Origin: Neolewinella aurantiaca
GTDB taxonomy: Bacteria; Bacteroidota; Bacteroidia; Chitinophagales; Saprospiraceae
DNA: 54,073 nt
Assembly (NCBI RefSeq): GCF_008014675.1
Contig: NZ_VOXD01000039.1
Location: 1-54,073, forward strand
Direction: 5' to 3'
Below, piece by piece: positions 17,968-25,831 of the stretch (positions are counted from its first letter, which is position 1; the number at the start of each line of letters is the position of its first letter). Below the pieces are notes generated by a model. It had not been told where the DNA came from, did not search any database, and worked only from the letters and a program-made list of their open reading frames with translations. The position numbers and the translations under genes were made by a program.

Positions 17968-18219
17968 CTACACCGACCGGTAAAACTCGAGCAGGCGGCC
18001 ACTGGTTCGGTGAGGATAGAAGCGTGGCTCCACGCCGTATTCGTTGATGTAGATGCCAGGCTCGGGCCGTTCATCGACGTACTTTCCGATTAATTCGGGG
18101 TCAGATCCTTCGGGGAGGTTGTCGATAACGCGCTGGCGTGCTTCAGACCATAAGTTGCCGATTTCGCGGCGAATCAGGCGAACGTAAACAAGGTCTTCTT
18201 CGGTGTAGTTGGTAGGCAT
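17968..18219 (-). CDS. Small protein of unknown function upstream of the ligase
   Basis: This is an 83-aa acidic protein, MPTNYTEEDLVYVRLIRREI..., with helical N-terminal half and a C-terminal part rich in Pro, Tyr and Arg (GIYINEYGVEPRFYPHRTSG). It has no signal peptide or membrane segment. I do not recognise it. It lies 39 bp before the GTG of the ligase on the same strand, so it is probably the first gene of that operon. It follows the PAAR gene by 168 bp. Confidence 0.6.
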   Translation of the reverse strand: MPTNYTEEDLVYVRLIRREIGNLWSEARQRVIDNLPEGSDPELIGKYVDERPEPGIYINEYGVEPRFYPHRTSGRLLEFYRSV

Positions 18220-18387
18220 GACGGTTTATTTAAGCGCCGCCAAACGGGCGGTAGAGGCAAAGTAGGTACTATTGCGGATATTGGCAACTTGTAGATGCTT
18301 TACCCGCTGCTTTCGTTTCCGGTATGTCGCCTTTTTAAAGGACTGACAAGGACAATGACAAAACAAAATACACGCTTTGGCTTACGC

Positions 18388-18687
18388 TTATCCACCAATC
18401 ATAACGTTTGGTGCTCCCTGAACGATGGTGCCGCCGTGGGCGGTCGCATCGCCGAGACGCGCGGCGGGTTTTCCGCCGATCATTACGGTGGCTGAGCCCT
18501 TCACGATGCTGGCGGGCGGACCCACGCATAGGCAGGAGTCGCCCAGGGTTGCAGCCGGTAGTCCCGCAACCAAAACGTTGGGTACTCCGGGGCCGGTGAT
18601 GGGGCCGCCGACGTGGGGAACGGGCGGTATTCCGGGCGTTTGCATCGGGCAGGTATGCATGTCGGTGAGGCGGGCGGCTGGGGGCAT
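18388..18687 (-). CDS. PAAR-domain spike-tip protein
   Basis: This 99-aa protein has glycine/proline-rich PAAR repeats: HVGGPITGPGVPNVLVAGLPAA, then SIVKGSATVMIGGKPAARLGDATAHGG, then TIVQGAPNVMIGG. PAAR proteins cap the VgrG or gpV-like spike of contractile injection systems with a zinc-stabilised cone, and His11, Cys13, Cys48, Cys50 and His81 could bind metal. It follows the VgrG-like gene by 69 bp on the same strand, with a repeat copy in the gap. It carries no effector extension, so cargo must be attached otherwise. Confidence 0.92.
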   Translation of the reverse strand: MPPAARLTDMHTCPMQTPGIPPVPHVGGPITGPGVPNVLVAGLPAATLGDSCLCVGPPASIVKGSATVMIGGKPAARLGDATAHGGTIVQGAPNVMIGG

Positions 18688-18712
18688 TTTATTGGTATTT
18701 TGGTTCGTTGTG

Positions 18713-18730
18713 GGCGCGGGCGCAGGTGCG
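18713..18730 (+). repeat. 18-bp dispersed repeat, copy 7
   Basis: GGCGCGGGCGCAGGTGCG (last base differs). It is in the gap between the VgrG-like and PAAR genes. The bases before it (18688-18706) match those before copy 15 in 18 of 19 positions. Confidence 0.85.
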
Positions 18731-18756
18731 GTGGAGGTTGGAAGGGCATGGGGGCG

Positions 18757-20520
18757 TCAGTTAATCATCACCATTGCTCCTTCGATGATCGTGTTGCCAC
18801 CGGAACTAAGTTCAGCGCTTGCGCCACCTTTTACCTGAATACCAATGCTTCCCTCCAGGCTTATGTCTCCACCTGATGAGGTGGCCTCGATGTTTTGGTC
18901 AGCTTTGAGACTGATTTTACCGCTGGCTTTCAAGACGATGTCTTTGGTGCTCGTCAGGGTGATGCCGTCATTGTCCAGCTTTACCGTATTGCCGTTCTCA
19001 TCGGTTAGAACGACGGAGCTCTTGTCTTCAGACAGCACCAGACTGTTCCCGGCCGGAGTCGCAATGGAGAAGGTTCGTTCATCGTCGTTAAACTCAAGGT
19101 GGAGCCCGGACCTGGTCGTCAGGGCTTTGATTTTGTTGGTCTCTTCTGCGGAGTAGGCGCTCTTGTGTCCTGGGCCGGGGAGGCTGCCAAGGACTACCGC
19201 AAAGCGGGGATCATCGGCCAGAAAGCCGAGCAGCACTTCGTCTCCGATGTCGGGTAAAAAGAAAGCTCCGGCTCCTTGGGTCGCGAAGAGCATCGACTGG
19301 CGGGCCCATACCGCGGTATCCAGCGCCGGGATGTTGACGTGTATCCGCGCGTGCCCCTCCGGATCCTGGTGGATGTTGAGGACTACACCGTTTTGCAGCC
19401 CGCTGATTTGGGATGCTTCTTCGGGGGAATACCGCGGATTGGCTGCCTGGGCTGCGTTCCAGTCCGGCGGAAGCCCGAAGCTGGTTTCCGTTGTCCAGTG
19501 TCCTTCAATGATAGTGTGGCGAACGCCGGTGATCAGGGCACGGCCGTTAAACCGGTCTCCAAACCCGGCCAGCTCGATGAGGGTGTTGATTTTAGGCGTC
19601 GCGTTGCCGTAGAAAACGACTCGGCCCCGCACGGCAGACATCCGGGAGCGGAGCAGCATAGCATTTGCCGTTGCCCGCAACGAAGATTCGGGCAGGGGTA
19701 GAGTAGTGCGGAACTGTTGCTTGCCCAGGTCTGTCTCTGCGGCCAGTTCGCTTCCCTCCAGATTACCCGGATTGACGAGAGAGGGCTCTTCCCCTTCAGC
19801 TTCGACCAATTTACCGGTGGAGAAATCCCAGCCTGCGGCCGAAGCCGCGGAAAACTGGTGGCTGGCGTTGACTTCGCCGTCGAACTCAAGAACGTCTTCG
19901 CCGTAAGTAACGACCAACTTCGGAGGAGTGGATGTCCCGGGTGCTTTGAGGAACACCTCGCCCAACTCGGAGTAAACGATCATTCCGTTGGCGGCGGCGC
20001 GACTCACGATGAAGTCCCAGTCTGTCATCCGGTGCTGGATGAGCAGGGGGTGCGTGTATGTGGTAGCCTCTACCGTTCTTTTTAGGCTTGCGCCGGCGAG
20101 GAGATCGTCGATTACAGCACTGTCTGTTTTGCCCTCGAAAGTAGCGGTTTTTTTACCGACGGTCAGCTTGCTTGCCGCTGCCTGGCAGCGAACGCTAAGC
20201 ACGGGTTGTCGGTCTGGCTGTACCTGGAGGCCATGGCCAACAATCCTGCCCCTGAAAATCGTTTCGGTGACCGCGTTGTACCCTGCCTTTATTTCAACGG
20301 AAACACCGGGCAGAAAGTCTTTGCCGGAACTGATGGCAAAGGAAGCATTGCTGCCTGATTCATTGGGTAATAGAATCGAGAAGGTTGCCCGGGCGGTGCT
20401 GCTAACTCCACGCTCTACTTCGGCCGATATAAGCAGGTATTCATCCTTAAGTTCTGAACCGTCGGTCAGGATTTTAACGGATAGTAATTCCATATATGCA
20501 ACTAAGGGACTCTCTGACAT
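18757..20520 (-). CDS. VgrG/gpD-like spike protein of a contractile injection system
   Basis: This 587-aa protein has an N-terminal phage GPD-like region (LLVSVKILTDGSEL-type start, then RGRIVGHGLQVQPDRQPVLSVRCQ), an OB-fold gp5-like middle (VVLNIHQDPEGHARIHVNIP ... FLPDIGDEVLLGFLADDPRFAVVLGSL) and a C-terminal repetitive beta-helix (TLTSTKDIVLKASGKISLKA, IEATSSGGDISLEGSIG). This is the single-chain spike that sits under the sheath. The short N-terminal half is closer to extracellular CIS (Pvc8/Afp8-like) than to type VI VgrG. It lies 53 bp after the tube gene and before the PAAR gene. Confidence 0.9.
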   Translation of the reverse strand: MSESPLVAYMELLSVKILTDGSELKDEYLLISAEVERGVSSTARATFSILLPNESGSNASFAISSGKDFLPGVSVEIKAGYNAVTETIFRGRIVGHGLQVQPDRQPVLSVRCQAAASKLTVGKKTATFEGKTDSAVIDDLLAGASLKRTVEATTYTHPLLIQHRMTDWDFIVSRAAANGMIVYSELGEVFLKAPGTSTPPKLVVTYGEDVLEFDGEVNASHQFSAASAAGWDFSTGKLVEAEGEEPSLVNPGNLEGSELAAETDLGKQQFRTTLPLPESSLRATANAMLLRSRMSAVRGRVVFYGNATPKINTLIELAGFGDRFNGRALITGVRHTIIEGHWTTETSFGLPPDWNAAQAANPRYSPEEASQISGLQNGVVLNIHQDPEGHARIHVNIPALDTAVWARQSMLFATQGAGAFFLPDIGDEVLLGFLADDPRFAVVLGSLPGPGHKSAYSAEETNKIKALTTRSGLHLEFNDDERTFSIATPAGNSLVLSEDKSSVVLTDENGNTVKLDNDGITLTSTKDIVLKASGKISLKADQNIEATSSGGDISLEGSIGIQVKGGASAELSSGGNTIIEGAMVMIN

Positions 20521-20573
20521 AAGGTTTTCTTTGAGGAGGGAGATTGTAAGCTTCGGGCTGAAACTGGTTACTG

Positions 20574-21023
20574 TTATTTCTGAAGGGTGATCCCTTCGTG
20601 GGCGAGTGTGATTTCCTCCACCACTACCTTTCTGCTTTCTGCGGAGAGGTCAGATTCCTTCATTTTTATAGGGAAGGCGTTATTTAGTTTCCAGGTCATG
20701 ACGGGGTGGTGCTCCTGGTCGAGAAGCCGGATGGTGACGGTTTCCCGTTCAACTACGTTCATTTTTATGGAACTGAAGTAATCGTACAAGCCGGAATCAT
20801 AGTCAAAAAAACCTTTTTTCAAGGTGACATTGGAGACCATTGTCAGCCCCGGCATCTTGACGGTAGCAAACTGAAGGTTGTCACCCATGGGGTGTTCGAT
20901 TACATTATCCTCAACATCGAGCCCGGATACTTCCTGAAAGGAAGCTTCGCCGTGATCGCCGAAGGTGACCTTGAAGTGAAATTTTGGTACGGGCCAGGGA
21001 TTTTCCTGTCTTTCGCCTGCCAT
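20574..21023 (-). CDS. Contractile tail tube protein (T4 gp19 / Pvc1-like)
   Basis: This 149-aa protein starts MAGERQENPWPVPKFHFKVTFG. It continues with FQEVSGLDVEDNVIEHPMGDN, a typical tail-tube signature, then VTLKKGFFDYDSGLYDYFSSI and IRLLDQEHHPVMTWKLNNAFPIK. Members stack as hexameric rings to form the inner tube of phage tails and extracellular contractile systems. ATG 21023 gives the usual family length; a longer frame upstream runs into the 18-bp repeat. It follows the sheath gene by 124 bp. Confidence 0.93.
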   Translation of the reverse strand: MAGERQENPWPVPKFHFKVTFGDHGEASFQEVSGLDVEDNVIEHPMGDNLQFATVKMPGLTMVSNVTLKKGFFDYDSGLYDYFSSIKMNVVERETVTIRLLDQEHHPVMTWKLNNAFPIKMKESDLSAESRKVVVEEITLAHEGITLQK

Positions 21024-21087
21024 GATGATTTGCTTTGGTTTAGAGAAGCGGTTTTGTGGTGGAGCGATGTTTCCTGTCAACTGACTT

Positions 21088-21105
21088 TGCACCCGCGGCC
21101 GCGCC
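21088..21105 (-). repeat. 18-bp dispersed repeat, copy 8
   Basis: Minus strand GGCGCGGCCGCGGGTGCA followed by AAAG. It is in the sheath-tube gap, 42 bp after the sheath stop. Confidence 0.9.
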
Positions 21106-21147
21106 GTATGCAAAAAAGAATAAGGCCAGCTGAACCGGAGGACTGGG

Positions 21148-22551
21148 CTAAGCCTCCGACATCTTCTGCTGAAAATTGAGAGCGATATATTCCGCCGGAT
21201 GCGTAATGGCCACCTTGACGGTGATGCGCATTATACCCTCAAGGATATCGGTTGCAGTCATCGTACTCCCAAGACCAACGTCTACGCTGAACGACTGCTC
21301 TGGGGTTGCCCCGGCAAGTCCGCCGGCCTTCCAGAAATTGGTGAGAAATACAGAGATGGAAGTCTTGATGGAAGTCCAGGTTTCAGCCGAATTGGGGGAG
21401 AAGGCGCAGCTTTCCACCGTATTGGTGATAGACTGCTCGATGAAAATGACCGTACGGCGAACGCTGATGTAGCGCCAGTCAAGACTGTTGCCATCGAGGG
21501 TGCGGGCGCCCCAAACGAGTACGCCCTGGCCGGGAAAGGAGCGAATAGCGTTGATGGATTTGCCGTCAAACGGCACGTTCATATCTTTCTGATCGCTGTT
21601 GTTTATCTCAATTGCTGGTGCCATAACGGAACCAATTCTAACGTTGGCTGGCGACTTGAACACACCCACTGAGTTGTCGACCATGGAATACACCCCTGCC
21701 ATAGCAGCACTTGGAGGCAGCAAATTGAGATACTTGCGGATGTCGTTCATCGCCGTCGCGTACAACGCATCCGCCGGGCCGGGCCTGATTTCGCTGGCGG
21801 CGTCGAGGTTGTCCGGCCCTACCTCATCTTTGGTAACCGCAGTAGTGTGAAGCCAGGGGAAATAGGCCGCGCCCCAGTCGAGATTTTCGGAGCCGATGCC
21901 CTTTCGGAAGCGGGTGATGTCAGGCTCTATATTGTAGAACGGATCTTCTGAACTGGCGCCGTCCATCCGTACGTCCAGGATTGCAAACCGGCTCTTTGTA
22001 TCCCCGCCGCAGTGACTGAGCATCTGTTGCTGGAGCTGGTAGGTGGCCTTTTGGTCTTCGTTGGAGTGATTGGCCCGCACCGGAGCGTGTACTGCTTCGG
22101 GGATGAGGAGCATCGTCGGCTCCTTTTCTTTGCGGAGCGGCGCGAGGCCCGACTGCAGGGTTTCGAGACTGATCACCGCCGGGTTACCATCTTCTGTAGA
22201 GTAGCCGCCGACGGAAACGATGTAACAACTTGATCCTCCGTTTTCGTAAAAGATCCTCAACTGCCGGTAAAGGGTGAAGAAGTAGTCTTTGACCGCCAGT
22301 TTATACGGCACCCCGGCTTCATCAGAATTGGATAAAGTGAAGGTCGTTGCGGGTGCTCCGCCAAACAACCGCTCGAACTCAGCCATCGAATTAATTTTGG
22401 TTGGTACGAGGCGCAGAGACTCTTCACCCCGTTCTGCTTTTTCGGTATAACCAATGAAAGCCGGGACAGCCGTTGGTACGGGGACTACGGCTTTGGGGAA
22501 ATCATTTATTTCTTCGATATACACCCCGGGGGTGCTTTGGGTCTTGGCCAT
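21148..22551 (-). CDS. Contractile tail sheath protein
   Basis: This 467-aa protein begins MAKTQSTPGVYIEEINDFPKA and includes PAFIGYTEKAERGE, the conserved sheath N-terminus. The C-terminal part has GVLVWGARTL, WRYISVRRTVIFIEQSI, then SVDVGLGSTMTATDILEGIMRITVKVAITHPAEYIALNF. These are the classic sheath-core motifs. It forms the outer contractile cylinder. Only one sheath gene is present; many eCIS clusters have two or three. ATG 22551 is chosen for the family-like N-terminus; the frame is open upstream without similarity. It is translated 19 bases after the 345-aa gene. Confidence 0.95.
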   Translation of the reverse strand: MAKTQSTPGVYIEEINDFPKAVVPVPTAVPAFIGYTEKAERGEESLRLVPTKINSMAEFERLFGGAPATTFTLSNSDEAGVPYKLAVKDYFFTLYRQLRIFYENGGSSCYIVSVGGYSTEDGNPAVISLETLQSGLAPLRKEKEPTMLLIPEAVHAPVRANHSNEDQKATYQLQQQMLSHCGGDTKSRFAILDVRMDGASSEDPFYNIEPDITRFRKGIGSENLDWGAAYFPWLHTTAVTKDEVGPDNLDAASEIRPGPADALYATAMNDIRKYLNLLPPSAAMAGVYSMVDNSVGVFKSPANVRIGSVMAPAIEINNSDQKDMNVPFDGKSINAIRSFPGQGVLVWGARTLDGNSLDWRYISVRRTVIFIEQSITNTVESCAFSPNSAETWTSIKTSISVFLTNFWKAGGLAGATPEQSFSVDVGLGSTMTATDILEGIMRITVKVAITHPAEYIALNFQQKMSEA

Positions 22552-22570
22552 GATGGTGTAATTGCTGGTG

Positions 22571-23608
22571 TTAGAGATAGACGAACATATCTGAATAGAA
22601 CACCGTAGGGTCGTGCTCATCCCGGGTAACTTGTTCCCCTCCCGCATTGGGCAGGAGAATCGCATCAGGATGGATGTTTCCCGCCTCATCGGTATAAGTA
22701 AGGAGGAAGCGCTCGGGCGGGCGGAACCTGAGCGGAATGGGGCTTGCGGATACCAACACCGCTGCCTCCGAACCATTGGCCAACGGGCGAGTGGGAGGAG
22801 TAGGAACCCTGAATTCAGGACTGTCTCCTTCGCTGCTGATGCTGAGCTTTTCAAGGTTTACGGTACGGCCGATTATGTAGTAGCGCCAGAAGGTGCTGCG
22901 GGCAGAAAAGGATATGGTGTAAACCGCTGGGTCGATGCTGCCGTCAGGGGCAAGAATTGCGTGGTTCCCGTCTCCGGTGTCACCAAGAGTGATGGACAGC
23001 AAGCCGATGTCACCGACCTGATAGCCGTCGCTTTTAGGGAGGAAAGGCGTTGCCTCCTCGCCATCCCTGAGGAAATACCGGCCGGCCTGCAGGCCGGCAC
23101 TCATGATGTCCACCCGGGTTGACGACCCGGGGCCGGGCATTGCTGCACCATCGGGAAGAGCATCTCCGTTTTCGTCAGCAACCCAGGCCTCTGCCGGGTT
23201 ATTGCTGACTTCCCACTCAGAAACCGGACTAACGACACCGGTTAGCGCATCGGGGTTAGCCGAAAATATTTTGGCAGATCCCTGACCGTAGTTAGTAAAA
23301 TACAGCAGCGAAGAAGAGGGGGCTTCGGGCAGGTGATTGGTGTAATTGTAGAGCAGTGGCGTAGCGGTCCGCAACCAGAAGGAGAGGCGCAAGGGAGCTT
23401 TTAAGTTCTTCAGCGGATTGGGGTGGTCATCCGTCTCCCCGTAGAAGAGTTCGGTTCCGTAATTCCTCGCTACCATTCTCACTGTCATGCTTTCCATCAG
23501 TTGGGCCGTCAGTGGCGAGGGGACGAGTACGAGATCGCGACAATTCCCGTCGGAGAAATAGTCGTGCTGAAGACGGATCTGGAGCAGGGATTGGAAGTGC
23601 GTGTCCAT
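22571..23608 (-). CDS. Unknown protein, first gene of the contractile-injection cassette
   Basis: This 345-aa soluble protein starts MDTHFQSLLQIRLQHDYFSDG and is rich in beta-strand-like segments, for example LRLSFWLRTATPLLYNYTN and YTISFSARSTFWRYYIIGR, ending FYSDMFVYL. It has no signal peptide or membrane segment. I do not recognise it as a baseplate, cap or chaperone family. The 19-base gap to the sheath gene implies co-transcription and a structural or assembly role. A tail-terminator/cap or an adaptor is possible, but that is inference. Confidence 0.75.
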   Translation of the reverse strand: MDTHFQSLLQIRLQHDYFSDGNCRDLVLVPSPLTAQLMESMTVRMVARNYGTELFYGETDDHPNPLKNLKAPLRLSFWLRTATPLLYNYTNHLPEAPSSSLLYFTNYGQGSAKIFSANPDALTGVVSPVSEWEVSNNPAEAWVADENGDALPDGAAMPGPGSSTRVDIMSAGLQAGRYFLRDGEEATPFLPKSDGYQVGDIGLLSITLGDTGDGNHAILAPDGSIDPAVYTISFSARSTFWRYYIIGRTVNLEKLSISSEGDSPEFRVPTPPTRPLANGSEAAVLVSASPIPLRFRPPERFLLTYTDEAGNIHPDAILLPNAGGEQVTRDEHDPTVFYSDMFVYL

Positions 23609-23933
23609 GGTGTTCTTGTGCTGGGGGGCAAGTGGCGCAAAAAGCAGTATTGCCTGATCTGAAAATCGGACCTGCTCTAAAGATAGGTGTTCGCCGGGCT
23701 TGTTTCAAGCGGAGAGGGGAAAACGGGGGTTTTTACGGGGGTGAGAGGGTATTTCAGGGAGGTTAATTTGCGGGCGCGGGCGCAGGTGCAAGGAACGTTT
23801 CGAAACACCAACCTCTCGGGGAAGATGGTGAATCATGTCAAATTTACTCATCCATAATTTTCTTTTATTGCTTTTTTAAACAATGTACTCTTCCCGGACG
23901 ATAACCGGATTCTCTGCATTTACAGCTGAAGCA
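23609..23933. other. Intergenic region upstream of the contractile-injection cassette
   Basis: It must carry the promoter of the minus-strand cassette, but I see no clear TTG/TAnnTTTG pair. It contains repeat copy 9 at 23773-23790. No other structure was recognised. Confidence 0.5.
23773..23790 (+). repeat. 18-bp dispersed repeat, copy 9
   Basis: GGCGCGGGCGCAGGTGCA, exact consensus, 164 bp upstream of the first cassette gene and antisense to it. Confidence 0.9.
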
Positions 23934-24935
23934 CTAACCGGTCACCGTTTCGATGAGTTCCAGCTGGGCAATAATATCCCGTAGCGGGATTGCGGACGAA
24001 GCCCGGCCTGCAATTACTTCATACATATTGTCGAACAGGTTCATCCAACGGCCGGTCAGGGTGGGGTAGGTTGCCCGGCCGGCATCGGTGTGGAGGATTC
24101 CGGCTTGTGCTTCCGGTTCTTGTCCGAAACCGGAGTCGGCCGGCCGCAGGCCGGCTTTCAGCTGGTCTTCCTGAACGTCGATGCCGTATTTCACGAAGGA
24201 GCCTTTGTCTCCGTGCAGGCGGTAGCGGGGTGTTGGTTCCCGCACGAGGAGGCTGCACGATAAATCTGCCCCGAAGCCGTCGTACTCAAGGTGGAGGTCA
24301 AAAGCATCGGGGATGCTGGAGAACGGACGCTGGATCCACGTCCGGCCACTCACGTGGTTGGGCACGCCGAAGCAGGCGATGGCCTGATCGATCAGGTGAG
24401 CGCCGAGATCGTAGATCATTCCTGCGCCGGGACCGGGTGTTTCCTTCCAGGCTTTGGCGTTGGCCTGGGGTTTCCAACGGTCGTAGCGGGCTTCGAAACC
24501 AACCAGCCGACCCAGGTCGCCCGAAGCGAGTACCTGCTTTACGGTGAGGAAGTCGCTGTCCCAGCGCCGGTTTTGAAATACGAAGAGATGGAGACCTTTG
24601 CGTTCCGCCAAATCCCGTAACTCCCGCAGTTCCGCTGCGGTGGCGCAGGCGGGCTTGTCGACCAGCACGTGCTTACCCGCTTCCAGGGCAGCGCGGGCAA
24701 TAGCATAGTGTGTTGCGTTGGGGGTAGCTATGCTGACGAGGTCGACTTCCGGGTCGGCGAAGACTTCTTCGGCCGAAGCAGTGGGCGTAAGACCGGGAAA
24801 GTCGGCCGTTACTTCGTCGGCCCGGCTGGTTACGATGCGCACAACTTCGAAGCCGGAATGGGATTGGTAAAAAGGAGCCTGGAGGTAACGTCCGGAAAGA
24901 CCGTAGCCGATGACGGCGGTTTTTATTTTGAGCAT
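23934..24935 (-). CDS. Gfo/Idh/MocA-family oxidoreductase
   Basis: This 333-aa NAD(P)-dependent dehydrogenase has a Rossmann start (KTAVIGYGLSGRYLQAPFY), the family motif HVLVDKPACATAAELREL with the conserved Lys-Pro, and a C-terminal alpha/beta domain with GAGMIYDLGAHLIDQAI, whose Asp and His sit at the substrate pocket. Such enzymes oxidise or reduce sugars and polyols. The gene is solitary, and the substrate cannot be deduced. Confidence 0.9.
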   Translation of the reverse strand: MLKIKTAVIGYGLSGRYLQAPFYQSHSGFEVVRIVTSRADEVTADFPGLTPTASAEEVFADPEVDLVSIATPNATHYAIARAALEAGKHVLVDKPACATAAELRELRDLAERKGLHLFVFQNRRWDSDFLTVKQVLASGDLGRLVGFEARYDRWKPQANAKAWKETPGPGAGMIYDLGAHLIDQAIACFGVPNHVSGRTWIQRPFSSIPDAFDLHLEYDGFGADLSCSLLVREPTPRYRLHGDKGSFVKYGIDVQEDQLKAGLRPADSGFGQEPEAQAGILHTDAGRATYPTLTGRWMNLFDNMYEVIAGRASSAIPLRDIIAQLELIETVTG

Positions 24936-25032
24936 TGGAACTGATTTATCGTTTCAAACCAATGCTAAAGCTTTAGGTTTGCACTCAGAAAGGATGCTTT
25001 GTGAGCACGGCTTTTTAGTCGTCGGTATCACA

Positions 25033-25123
25033 GGGCGCAAACCAGATTGTCGCTCAACCCCCTCCCAGCCTCCCCACACCGCTGCGCTGGGGAGGAGCAA
25101 TCGCGACAATCTGGTTTGCGCCC
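25033..25123. mobile_element. 91-bp MITE-like palindromic element with 8-bp target duplication
   Basis: The arms 25033-25053 and 25103-25123 are a perfect 21-bp inverted repeat (starting GGGCGCAAACCAGATTGTCG). They are flanked by the direct repeat GTATCACA at 25025-25032 and 25124-25131. Inside, CCTCCCCA pairs with TGGGGAGG. A half-copy lies at 649-681, so this is a family with at least two members in the window. It has no coding capacity. It lies in the divergent promoter region of the oxidoreductase and phosphatase genes. Confidence 0.8.
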
Positions 25124-25164
25124 GTATCACATCGTCCCAAAATTCACCTTTAAAGTTTAAACTC

Positions 25165-25719
25165 ATGAAAACGCCTTATTTTTTAGCGGTATTCTTCCTC
25201 GCCTTCCTGTTCGTCGCCTGCGGCTCCGACGCCAATCCCGAAATGGCCGATGTTTCCGGTTCGGAGGCGGAAACGAATGCCGAAACGGTCATCTTCCTGA
25301 GCCGCCACGCCGAAAAAGCGGAGGGCGAAGACCCTGAATTGCTTCCGGCTGGCGAAGCGCGGGCCGAACGCATCGCGCAGCACCTCAGCGTCTTCGATTT
25401 CTCGGCCGTCTACGCTACTGACTTCGTGCGTACCCGGGCGACTGCCGCGCCAATCGCCCGCGAAGCGGGCGTTGCTGTCCAAACCTACTCCGCCGATGCG
25501 AGCCCGGAAACCCTGACGAAAGAATGGCTGACTAAGCACCGTGGCGAGACGATCTTTGTTGTTGGCCACTCCAACACCATCCCCAAACTCGTCAACACCC
25601 TCATCGGCACCGAAAAATACCAGGACATCGACGATGACGATTACGACGGGCTCTTCCGCGTAAGCGTAAAGGCCGACGGCAAAGCTGGTGTCCGCAAGAT
25701 GAACACGAAGGGGCAGTAA
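25165..25719 (+). CDS. Histidine-phosphatase (SixA/PGAM-like) lipoprotein
   Basis: This 184-aa protein has a lipoprotein signal (MKTPYFLAVFFLAFLFVAC, lipidated Cys19). A histidine-phosphatase domain follows, with FLSRHAEK (catalytic His48), the YATDFVRTRATAAPIA segment with a conserved Arg, and VVGHSNTIPKLV carrying the second His. It should hydrolyse phosphate esters at the membrane, outside the cytoplasm. The last 40 residues are acidic (DIDDDDYDG). The start ATG 25165 is fixed by the lipobox. A MITE-like element lies directly upstream. Confidence 0.9.
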   Translation: MKTPYFLAVFFLAFLFVACGSDANPEMADVSGSEAETNAETVIFLSRHAEKAEGEDPELLPAGEARAERIAQHLSVFDFSAVYATDFVRTRATAAPIAREAGVAVQTYSADASPETLTKEWLTKHRGETIFVVGHSNTIPKLVNTLIGTEKYQDIDDDDYDGLFRVSVKADGKAGVRKMNTKGQ

Positions 25720-25780
25720 GCCAGAGTACGCTGCCTGGATCCGGGATTTAAATTGCATACCAATTCCCGACTCCCTACTC

Positions 25781-25798
25781 TGCACCTGCGTCCGCGCC
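25781..25798 (-). repeat. 18-bp dispersed repeat, copy 10
   Basis: Minus-strand GGCGCGGACGCAGGTGCA, exact consensus, between the phosphatase stop and the permease start (34 bp before the ATG). Confidence 0.9.
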
Positions 25799-25831
25799 GT
25801 CTGAACGGGAAAATGCGTTAACTTAGCGAGC

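Noticed and set aside
18425..18838. Plus-strand frame across the PAAR gene with a signal-peptide-like stretch (LLVFWFVVGAGAGA)
   Set aside because: The hydrophobic stretch comes from the repeat copy and its copied flank, and the rest is antisense to the PAAR gene.
18388..23608. Prophage origin of the sheath/tube/spike set
   Set aside because: No capsid, terminase, portal, integrase or lysis gene is nearby, and PAAR with a VgrG-like spike fits a contractile injection system better.
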